Origin: Antedon mediterranea
Lineage: Eukaryota > Echinodermata > Crinoidea > Comatulida > Antedonidae
DNA length: 60,000 nucleotides
Assembly: GCF_964355755.1 (NCBI RefSeq)
Contig: NC_092670.1
Coordinates: 24,665,795 to 24,725,794, forward strand
Direction of reading: 5' to 3'
The notes beneath the pieces are model-generated. The model made no database searches. It saw only the letters and a program-made list of their open reading frames with translations, and was not told the DNA's origin. Positions 13,867 through 25,800 of this stretch are shown in pieces. The position numbers and the translations under genes were made by a program. Position 1 is the stretch's first letter, and each line of letters opens with the position of its first letter.

Positions 13867-16800
13867 TTCTTTCCTTAGCACTATTTTGTCCGTGCATTAT
13901 CTTGGCATCAGTTTAATCTAGCTAAGTCAAGTTTTCAGAGTATATTCCTCATGGCCAGGAATCGATGTGGTTATATTTTCACGATGCGTAATCAAAAATT
14001 ACGCGGTCTACGCGCGATTTTACGAAATCACGTTTGTAATCATATCTTCACAAGCATGAATCACAATTAAACAAAATTTGGTACTCATAAATTTCAGGTC
14101 ATATTTCATCATATGGCAATTAAATTACGTGCGTAGCGCATATAACGCTTGCGTACGCGCGCTTAAAATGTTCAAAATTGTCAAAATTTATTTTCGATGA
14201 AATTAGAGTACGTTTCAGGCAATTTTAAGCGTTTAAAAAATTGCCATGAGTGCGCAGATTTTTGCACGCGCACTGCGCGTTAAACGTTAATGCGCACTCT
14301 TTTTGCCCGATTTCTGTTTTACAATCTTTCTTTAATAATATCATCATATTTGATTCAGGTTTCAACTCGAAATTGCGTTATACGAGCACGTCAAAAGTGA
14401 CTGGCTACGCACGTATAACTTAACAAAATGGTGAAAATATGCTAAATTTTAAAATTAATATATATCGTCAGAATGCAGGGGAACACCTATTTTTTATTTC
14501 ATTTTCTTGAAGTGTATGTATCATATGTATGATTTATTATCAAATTAAGAGAACAAAAGTTGATTAAGTCATCATTAATTGCATATTAAATTAAAAAAAC
14601 ATAATTTCGACAATCAAACAAATTATGACATTTTCTTAGGCCAAAATAACAAACTTAACATAAACTTTCTTCCTTCAAAAATTCATATATTAAAGTTAAA
14701 AGTATGTAGTTTGACAGTGCATCATTTGTATACATTTTAAAGATGTCATCATAGTAAAAAATTATAATTCATTTCGGTATGTAATAATCTATTTGCATCA
14801 AAGTGGTTACTGCATAGTAAATACACGGAGGAATTTTTCTACAACTTTTAGTCAGTTGTGTACGGCTCGGTGGTCTGTGCTCGTGTCTATGGCATTCAAG
14901 GTACCGAGATCGAGTCTCACCTTGGGAAACGAAATAAGATTTTTTTTTTTTATTATCCGTATTGTTTGTTCAAATTTATTTCTTAGTGTATAGATTATAC
15001 ACATGATTTATAATGAAATCTAGATAAAAATTAACTTATGTCTTTATTATTATGTAACAACAAATGTGGTTTATGACATTATACGCATATGGATCTTTGA
15101 TCGGATTGTGATACCGGCTATGGTGTTCGCGTTAGCAAGGTCCTATCATATATTATAAATAATTAAAGATTCTGAGAAAATCAATCAATCAATATATCTT
15201 TTAAAAATCAATTATCTTTATTTAAATCAATGCATATAACCTATAATTCGTCATAGTGACGAATTAAATCTAGTTTGTATATATTTTTATATTACATCTA
15301 ACAGTACCAACACTCACAGTAAGAAATTTGCGATTAAAATTGCTATCAAAAGTGGTTAATACCTTAACAGTATTGTACAGCATTGCAATACTATTTATGT
15401 TTATTCTCCAAGGGGGCCCATAAATCTAAACCTATACCTCTATGGTTAAACCAAATAATTTGGAATGTTTATTTGTATATTATATGTTTATAATCTAACA
15501 GTAGGGCCTACCCACACTCACAGTAATAAAGTTTATTTGTATATATTTTTATATTACATCTAACAGTACCAACACTCACAGTAAGAAATTTGCGATTCAA
15601 ATTGCGATCAAAAGTGGTTAATACCTTAACAGTATTGTACAGCATTGCAATACTATTTATGTTTATTCTCCAAGGGGGCCCATAAATCTAAATCTATACC
15701 TGTATGGTTATACCAAATAATTTGGAATGTTCCATTCATCACAAATCAATACATTTGTAAAAACGTATATTAAATGTATCAAAATAGTATTTTTTAAAGA
15801 AAATCGGCCTGTCTTCAACATTATGATGCTGTACTCGAACTGTTCAACCGGTTTTCAGCTATTAAAAACAATTATCGTAGGAGGAGATAGGAAAATGCGA
15901 AGCCTCCTCGCATTTTTGTGGCGGGTATTTTTCAAGATGGACATCCATTAGACAGTGTATACCACGATCGGAAAACACCCCTATTTGGGGCAAATCGTTG
16001 AACCTAAATTCGTTTTAATCGTCAATAACTAATTATCTAACTTAATTTAATTAGTAAACAGGGTTACATCAGGTGGTTAAAATCAGTACCGAAAGTACGA
16101 ACCAACTTTATATACCATCGAGTAAAAATTCTAGAAGTAAGGCGCGATTGACCAAATTTTGCCCTTACGTAAATTTATATATAGATACTTATTCCTGACC
16201 AGCATTATCTTTGGGGTGCCTCTGTCTTGGTTGTCAATGTCTCTGAGCAACCGGTCATCTGTCGCAAGGCAAATGTGTATCCTACTCCTTTGTTTGGTCA
16301 CCTAGGTAGGGGTCCGGGACCGCGACAGAACGAGATGGGGACCCTCCAAAGAAATTGCATTTTATTTGTCAGGCGTCTGTATGATTTTTTTTTTTTATGC
16401 GCCTTGAGCACTCTTGAGTGGTATGTGCGCTATAAAAATCCTGTTATTATTATTATTATTATAACACAATATCAAGAAGTGATAACATACAGTACAAATT
16501 GTTCAACAACATCAGTAAACAATACATTTACGGGTGTATATGAATGTGCTGGGATGTTTATTCAAGGGTAAAAGTAAACTCCCTGAGGCATTTAATTGAG
16601 AGGGGCATTTATTCTGAATGATTGTCAATATGTATCCAAAGAAAAAATGTGAAGGACTGTCAAACTTCTTCACATTTAAATATAAAAGATGATGAGGGGG
16701 AGGGGAGAATTTAAATGTTATTTATGTACACTTATGCATTCAAAATAGAAATAGGCAAGTAAGTAAAGTGTAGTTAATCCCAACGTGACTCTAAATTAAG

Positions 16801-19800
16801 AATTAATTAAAACAAATGTTTGATTTAAGTACTAAAATCAATTTAAGCCCAAAATCTGTCAAAGTACTATAACCCAAATTGACATTCAAATGGTTAAATT
16901 ACCTCTATATAAATAGATATAGCGGGATTGAACACCAATCATTTAATAGAAAGTGACGTATTTAAGTTAAAAATACTCACATAATGACATGTACGTTAAG
17001 TTGTGGAATTAACAATTTAAATACTCAAGGTAAAAGCTAATGGAAAATTCTATTGAAGATAATTGGATATCATATTTTCTTGAATAGGGTGACTGCTAAA
17101 GATGGTTTTACTGTCGACGGTTTTCTTTGAAGTCAAGTTTAATTTTGTTTGTTTATTCTGTCTCTTGAAATCATCCTTTTCCTATGGACGGTCTCCACAC
17201 TAGTTTTTGTTTTCGGGGTTTAGATGCTTTTTACCTTTTTTCCGTGTGGAAAAAGTAGAGAAATAAATCTAAAATATTATGGATGAATAAAGAATCTTGA
17301 ATCTATTAATTATTATTTTGTTGAAATATCAAAGTTGTTCTAAAAACATACAATATAATATTTAAACTTTTTTTTTTTTTTTGTGAAAACATTGACGATG
17401 ACTTTAACAAAAAAAAATGTTTTAAATTACCATTATTAAGACATAATGCCCAGGGCTAGAACTTCTAATAAGAGGACACTTCTGGACCCAAATGTGTGTC
17501 CATTTTATGGGGGTGTCTTTGAATGGAGATGTTGACATTACTGTACTCTAAATCAGATCGACTATTGTAGTTATGATTTACCCCAGATAAACATGGGCAA
17601 CTTTCAATGACAACATGCGTAGTATTATTTTTACGTCATAACATTGAGACGGTAGTGGCTTTTATTCAAGCTTTTGAGATTAAACTTAAGTATATGTATT
17701 ACGTCAGTACGTTACTAGATTACAAGGTAAAGACTTATATTGTGAGGCATGTATAGGCTGTATGCATTATGCTTTTCATAAATCTAAATTTATTTGTAAT
17801 GTTGTAGTTTAATGTTAATCATGAAATGTTTGTATAGAAGCTATGTTATGTTTTGCAATTCCTTTCTTAATCCGAGTGAAGCCTGTGATTGAGGCGTAAA
17901 AACACAGATTTACTATTTGATGTTGATATAGAAACATTATAAAAGAGTTGTTACCCAAAAAGTTTATGGATGGATTGAAAAACATTCATTTTAACAAACT
18001 GAGATATTTTCATATTTTTCTTATTACATTATACAGCTCTCAATATGTTTGCATACAATTGCCTGTCATTTTATTTGTTTTGTTTTTTAGAAGTAGTAAT
18101 AATTTTAAATGAAAAGTCGGTCTTGTAGCCCTAGAGACTAGATTGTAGCGTGCTATGTTATGTTTCAGCAGGAAATTACAGCATGAAATACGTAAAAACT
18201 GGCACCATCTAGGTGCCATGTTTTAACATATAAATTCAGCATATGTTATTTATTGTTTATATTCCTTGGGTATTCATTACTTTAATGCTCTGAAAAATCA
18301 GGATGCTTAAAAGGAAAAGCGAAACATTGTAATATGCCGTCATTTAATTGAAAAATGACATATAAAATGCTTGTGTGTACATATCATGCGTCTGGGTAGG
18401 TGTGAATTCAGTGATTGACAAATTATGAAAATGATGGCAGGGCCAAATTTATTGACACACTCTATTCATGGGACCTACAATTTAGGAGACATTAGGACAC
18501 ACCAGGGAAACAAGCAAGGGGAAATATATGTTTTAAACCATGGCTAACATAACAAGAGGACACGCCGTATTACAGGGACACTTTGTGTGGTCCTGAAGAT
18601 GTTCCCTTAATATGAGCTCTACTGTATCACCACAATTTCCAATACCAATTTTCAATGAAATAAGGTTTTTTTCTAGATGCTAGGTCCAGTCCAGATAGAT
18701 AATAATATTTAATATTACATTTGAAACACCTAAAGGGTGTACAATGCCATGATTAACAAAATATAAGACTATATAAGATGATGAAGGGCTAGTGTTTCCC
18801 GAAAGCTCTGATAACTTTTCTGGCTGTTTTACTTATCGTTTTGATTTAGCTTTTCGCTTTTTTTTTTCTCCATTGAGATCCAGCCACTGATACCCACAGC
18901 ATTGTCACTTTTTCAGTAATTTGCCTTTGGATTTAAGAAAACATTTAAATATAGTTAATTATAAGTTATTAATGACAGGAACATATAACAAGAACCCAGA
19001 CCATATAGCAACTCAATAACATCTTAAGCTCTGTCTACACTATCATTGACAAAAAAGTGTGAAATATGGTAGTGACACCCAAATATATAGTAGTGATAGG
19101 ACATCATCATGTCCATATGAGCACGTCACATACAATTTGATAGTGTAGTTGATTGTGTAAAGGTACTAATGTATTTTTCAAATGCTATGAATAAACTCTT
19201 CAGCGTCAAACACTTTCCTAAATTGATTTAAATTAAATTATTGAACATTAAAGGCAGCGCTTGGTTACCGAGTGTTTTTTTTTTAAATATGTCAACTTTT
19301 ATTTTAACTCTATGCTACGGTATGTCAAAATTCATTTATTTAATATAATTATTACTGGAATTAATGGAATAAAGAAAGTAAAAAGAATTTTGAAAATAGA
19401 ATTTTAACAGAAGACTGTGGTATATGAGTCATACAACCAGATTTGTTGTATGCAAATTAACAGACAAACTAATTAATTAATTATACACATGATTTTATTC
19501 AACCGCCATTGGGATTTCACAGTCTGCAAGTTAAACTCATTTTCACATTTGATATGACTTAATATCAACTCAATTACAATGGATTTACACATACTTTAAT
19601 ATACCATAATTTATGTTAAAATACTTTGTAGAAGCTTAATGAGACATGTACCATGGCAATATTAAAAACTGTTAGTATCACCTTCCTCATTTTTATTTAG
19701 TGCAGTGTATTGCATGGATGTGCCTAAACTATCATTCTTTGGTACAGTTAGATAGACAGAGTGTTTTTTTAATGTTGCTAAAATTAATAAAATAAATAAA

Positions 19801-22800
19801 TAAAATAAATGATGCATAATTGTAACTCTTGTACATTACTTCATTACAAAATAATGATGGAGATAATTTTATCTTTAGTTTTTCCAAAATGAATATCAAA
19901 TTCAAGTCTAAAAGTTGTTATATAATGAATGAATACTATTTATAAATATTTATTTTTATGTGCCTTTGGTATATATATATCAAGTAGTTCGAATCTCGGT
20001 TGGGGCGACTTTTTCTCATCTTTATCATTTCAAATTAATTGATTGAATTTCAGTATATCACCAGGTAGTTTAGAATTAATGTTCTTTGCCTGTTGTGTTT
20101 ATATGTATATATCACTTGCACTGATGGAGGGCTAGTGTGGCCGAAAGCTCTGCTAATTTTTCTGGCTGTTTTACGTTATTATATTTATTTCATTTTGTAT
20201 CTCCATTGAGCCACTGATACCCACAGCATTGCCATTATTTTCAGTATTTTGCCTGTTGTGTTTAAATTTATGTATATATTTATATGTGTTTATTACTTTG
20301 ATGAATTATCAACATTTTAATATACAATAAAAGATCAAATGATTTATGTCTTTATCAAAATTACATTATCGATTGCTGATTAGTAGATTTTATGTTGTTA
20401 TTAATCTCTACAAACAAATAACTTGCCCACCTTATTGACGTGTTGATTATTGCACACAATTCATATGCACAAATTTTAATAATCAATATTTTGTGTTTGA
20501 TTTGAATAGGTCTTTGACAGGTTTTATACGATCATTTGATCACATCTGTTGGTATCCAATATGTTAAACATATTGTATTAATTGTTGACAAGACAACTGT
20601 TGCGTCCATGTCTAAACAATTTAGCAGCTGAATTGCACTCATTAGCCAGTTGACATTATTTGAAATAAAGAAAAATATATTTTTAATCTGTGGTGGTTAT
20701 TGGAAACTATTTGAATGAAGTTGCTGCTGTGTAATATGCATAGATAGAAAGGAGTATTTAACAAACCATTTTAGATATATTCACTTTTGCTATGAAGTAC
20801 AAAAATTGCTATGAATCAAGGATTGGAATCTATATAAATGATGTGGAAACAATGTATTCCGGATTTGGAGTTCCATATGCCATTCTGGCGGGCACGTGTC
20901 TACAGGGTTCAGGAAGTGATGAATCGGGAATTAATGAATGCGCAAAGGTCAGAGTTTTAGAAGTGAGGGGAGGGGGCTAAAAGAGGCGGTTAATATATCC
21001 TCAAACCCACCTTGTTTGTGCTGAAATCACAGATAGATAGACAGACAGACAGATAGACAGACAGACAAATAGACTGTTGCACAAGCAGTTACGTATCACC
21101 GACATGTTCACTGAGCCAACATAAAATAACAAAGTGGAGTTTAGTCTTTATAACCTCCATGACACTAGGAAGAAATGATTTTTTTCTAAAATTTGACACT
21201 TTTCCTTCTTTTATAAAATTTGGATTTAGCCTATTGCTTTAATTGAGCTGGATACATCCATTGATAGCAACAGCATTTTTATATAATATTTATAAATAGA
21301 ATGTGTGTATATTAAGCTTGCATTATATGATTTGCATTAAAAAAAAGTTTTATGGCGAATGTGGCACCACAATTTCCGAGTTTGTAAGATTATTATTGTA
21401 AATTACAAACTCATATCCTTAGAATCTTTATAACCTCCATGACACTAGGAAGAAATGATTTTTTTCTAAAATTTGACACTTTTCCTTCTTTTATAAAATT
21501 TGGATTTAGCCTATTGCTTTAATTGAGCTGGATACATCCATTGATAGCAACAGCATTTTTATATAATATTTATAAATAGAATGTGTGTATATTAAGCTTG
21601 CATTATATGATTTGCATTAAAAAAAAGTTTTATGGCGAATGTGGCACAACAATTTCCGAGTTTGTAAGATTATTATTGTAAATTACAAACTCATATCCTT
21701 AGAATCTTCTTGGTTAGATTAAGTTTTAGACAAATGAGGTATTCCTATTGTCCTATTGTCTTTGTCTCCGGTCTTATCTATGCATATCGCAATCTCATAT
21801 ATTCGATGTACATTTAAATAATCATTATACTATAAATACACTGATATGCAGTGTCTTTAGTTGTAGGCTCTAGTTCATCATATAATCGATATAGATTATT
21901 GCATGTGGAACATTTTGTTGTGCGTCATATTATGTAATTCAAGATTTCAACATTTAAGGTGTAAAAAATATTACGTCTATCCATAATAATTTCAATAAAA
22001 ATTGGGGATAGAGAGTTTCCAAAGTGAAGTTGAGAAAATACTCTATTTCTATTTTTTATTTTTTTTTATTTTACATTAATTATTGTTTGTTGGTCATATA
22101 AATTAAATGAAAGCTGGTTTGATAGGAGAGTGTATACTGAATAATAAATGAGGACATTGGTGGATTTACAATGATAATGGTCAATTTTTTATTTTGGTCA
22201 TGTTTGTATGGAGTGCCACTAGCTGAAGAACATAATTATAACAAACAAATTCCCTCTTGGCAATGGTAAGGAATTACAATGGTAGGTAAAGTTAACCAGA
22301 TATTGAGGCTTGTACTCAATAAAGATGATGCGATGATGAGTATGATCAACTGTATTTAGTGGCTCTCTATACAAAATATTTTAAAACGACAGATAACCAA
22401 TAATAAATTTTCTATCACCAATAGAGTATTATTTTACTTATCCCAATGACTTCCTTACTTTTAGTTCTACGAATCTGAACGCCGTCAACATGGTACGATC
22501 TAAAACTACGCCCTCTTTGAATACTGTCGGCTCAGAGGAGACAGAAGAGCCTGAATTGGAAAGTACGAGTCTCGGCAGTCGTCAGCAATCTGTACCGTCT
22601 CTTAGTATAGCAAGAAATGGTATGTTATTGGTTTGCAATCAGTTGTTTATTTTTTATTTTAATGAATATAGTATGTTATTAGTTAAAAAATAGACTGCAA
22701 ACAAGGATGATGCCATTTAATGCAACGTCTTTCATCCTTTGTTTCTTTTCCTTTTCTGAAGGGTCTTTCAGCACAGGTTCGACGCCGGAAAATCAAAGTG

Positions 22801-25800
22801 AACATCAATGCAGGGCTCGAAATTCACGCTAGCAAACTAGCATTTTGCTAGTAGATTCTTGATAATTGCTAGTTGAAAATTTCATAACTAGCAAATGTTT
22901 GCTAGTGTAATTTTTTTTAAAATACGTACTTTTTAGCTTAGCCACGCTAGCCGCCAATCGCTATGTCGACAACGGCTAATAGGAACCAATTTGGTGAAAA
23001 CAATTGTTTCATTTACACGCCGCCAATTTACGTCAAGGAAACGCGAATAGCACCATGAATCATGTGGTAGCATAGTTGTTAACGATGTGCATTATATTAA
23101 CAGCAAGCTTTTCCCCAACACAAAAGCATGTGCATTTAGTACGTCGCTAAGGATTACATCATCAGTCACCTGATTACAGAATACGCGATTATCAATTTAG
23201 GGATTTAACGAAATAAATATTTTGCCTACACAGTGGTCGAAGCGCGTATTTAATAGATTCGTAAATAGTAAACACCCCCCCCCCCCCCCCACTTAATGGA
23301 CTCTTCCAATTTTGTTTATGATCTCGCGCTCGAAGAACGTCTCCTCGGCACACCACGAGGTCCTGTTGTTTGTGCGATGGATTTTCTTATGCCTATATTG
23401 TTTACCTGTGGAATTAAATTACACACACTTTCGCATCACAACTTTAATTACTGATTTACACAGCAATGGGCAAAGGATTCATCAAAGAAGAATACGTTGA
23501 ATAAAAATTCACTTAAGAAATGCCGTAAGCTGTTTTCAAACTATTGATCAGCCCACTATTATTCCAACATCATGCCTCTCGCGATAGGGAATTTCCTGGA
23601 TAGAGACGAGTGGAGCGCGAGAGACGGCGGAGTGAGGCGGGCGTAGCGTGGACGGATTAGTTAGGGCCTACCAATTTCGATCGGTGGCAATTAAATTTAA
23701 TGTTTTAATTACGTCTGGATATAAACAATATAAAACTCAGTTTTGTCATCGGCAATAATATTTTATACATAGGCCTAGTAAATTTTGTTCCGCTTCAAAT
23801 TTTAAAAGTTTCGACCTAAAAAAAAGTGGGCCGAAACGTCTCGTCCATAGGCCGAAACGCCCTTGATTTGGCTAGCATGAAAGCATGTCTTGATCTTTTT
23901 TTAATTTGGCTAAAAAGGGTACTACTACTACTACAGCTTTGCCTAGCTAGCAAGGCCTACACCTAAAAGCTAGGCCTAGGTCTACACCTAAATAAATTCA
24001 GATTTGTGTAGAATTTAACTATTTTACCGAAAAAAAATTGTGATTGCTAGTTATGCTGCTGATTTTGCTAGTTAATTTTTTTACAACTAGCAAAGTTTGC
24101 TAGTCGAAAAAAAAGTAAATTTCGAGCCCTGCAATGTCTCATTTTCACGCAGCTACACGCATAATTAGTACAGTTTTGTTTTTTGTTTTTATTAGTTTAT
24201 ATGTAATTTTACTTTCTATGGACCAGAGATTCCGAAAAAAAAGATTGTATGTATGAATTAATATCAATTGGTGCATAACTGTATGGAGTTTAGTGAAAAC
24301 GAAATATTGACGTTTGATTTTTATTTTTTGGTGCCGGGCCGCAACCGTGTCGGAGTGTGAAAGAGCCTTTATTCCTCATCGTTGTGTGATCTTCAATTGC
24401 TTTACTAAGTGTGGATTTGACAGGCCTTGTCTTTTAAAAATTATAGATGCGCTACTAATTGCACTCCTCAATACATTCAGGGGTGCTGTAGGTATGCTGT
24501 TTGCATTTTTGTGTGTAGAAGTTTACCAAATGTAAGCGTATTGTAAATCGCACACCTCAAGGGCTGTTTAGGAGTGTGTTAGGTGAGTGATCGCACACCT
24601 CAAGGGCTGTTTAGGAGTGTGTTAGGTGAGTGATCGCACACCTCAAGGGCTGTTTAGGAGTGTGTTAGGTGAGTGATCGCACACCTCAAGGGCTGTTTAG
24701 GAGTGTGTTGGGTGAGTGATCGCACACCTCAAGGGCTGTTTAGGAGTGTGTTAGGACTCGCTCGCCTTAAAAAACAAGGCCTGATTTGATTGTTATCTTC
24801 CTTGTTCTCTTTGTATCAGAGAAGTTTTAGTTCTGAACAAAATGAAATAATATAATTTCACAGCCAAATTAACAAAGTGAACTATAAAATTAATTAGATC
24901 TTTAATTTTATTAAATACCACTATAATAGTCAACTGCCAATATTTCCACTCTTGTCTGACATCACCATCATGTTGGTTGACTCTTTTTTTCACTGCGTTA
25001 ACAATGCCTCCTTATTTTTCTGGGCATGAATGATGTCGCCATAAATGTATGGGAGGTCATGTCCCCCTTCAACATTGTGTCTTTGATTTTTCTAATCCAG
25101 ATTTATTCTGTGACCTTTCGTTGAAACCAGGATGTTTCTCTATTTATATTGGATCAACAAAAAAAGAACGTCACACATAAATTAATTAATTATTTGTATA
25201 TAAATTAATACTTCATAACACTTGTAATTCTATTAAACAGACATATATACATGTAGTAACATAAAATTTAAACAAACAACTTCTCGTTCAATAGAACCAC
25301 AAAATAATTTACATTATTGCGCAAAATTAGCATGTTACAAAAAATTCTCTCAAACATTTCCAAGGACCAGTGTGTACCCTGCAAATTTGCCCGCCCTTTG
25401 AATCCCACCTAAATCCAGTTGGACAGACATTAAAAACGTGTTAAGGAATGATTTAACTATTAACTGTTTGATCCGGGAATGTCCCGAAAGTTTTGTTACC
25501 GCATTTAAAGAGAATTGGTTTTATTCCGATTGCGATACAATGACAGAAATTTCAAATTTTCATCCAATAATCACTTGAAACTAAAATTTGTGTTTAAATT
25601 TTCATTTATTAAAAGCTCATAACAGGCAGAGAGTGATTTACTATCACTGATGACGCAATCACTACTTTTCATGTTCAGCTTTGGCGACTTTAAATGTTTT
25701 TGCAACGTATTTGATATGTAATTAATATCTTGTGTTGGCATATATCCAGTATATGTATTATTGCAGTACACGTTTTCTGCAAAATGTTTCGCTTTAATTT

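Larger units (their letters stand above)
13718..15735. repeat. 263-bp tandem duplication interrupted by a Helentron-like insertion
   Basis: The second unit (15473-15735) is intact. The first is split: its left part is 13718-13783 and its right part 15274-15472, with the inserted element between. Units differ by only a few bases (for example CTCTATGGTTAAACC versus CTGTATGGTTATACC). A more diverged relative seems to precede the array around 13640-13717. Confidence 0.85.
3950..22464 (+). other. Intron 2 (18.5 kb)
   Basis: Bounded by GTAAGT and TTTTAG. It contains the 21-bp minisatellite (6537-7213), a TTAA-bordered TIR element (9475-10597), a nested Helentron-like insertion in a tandem duplication (13.7-15.7 kb), SINE/LINE tail fragments, a MITE (19027-19150) and a 280-bp tandem duplication (21146-21705). 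Stretches 3950-6536, 7214-9474, 10598-13717 and 16463-18450 show only AT-rich unique-looking sequence, apart from a GGGACAC repeat fragment near 17450 and a small CG-rich inverted stretch near 13143. No coding exon was recognised. Confidence 0.75.

Noticed and set aside
20792-20980. 62-codon plus-strand frame (MKYKNCYESRIG...) upstream of exon 3
   Set aside because: It looks somewhat coding-like, but the only nearby donor is weak (GTCAGA) and would leave phase 0, which does not fit exon 3; no family recognised.
24541-24757. Repeated units as a CRISPR-like array
   Set aside because: Units are contiguous with no variable spacers, in a eukaryotic intron; a minisatellite explains it.
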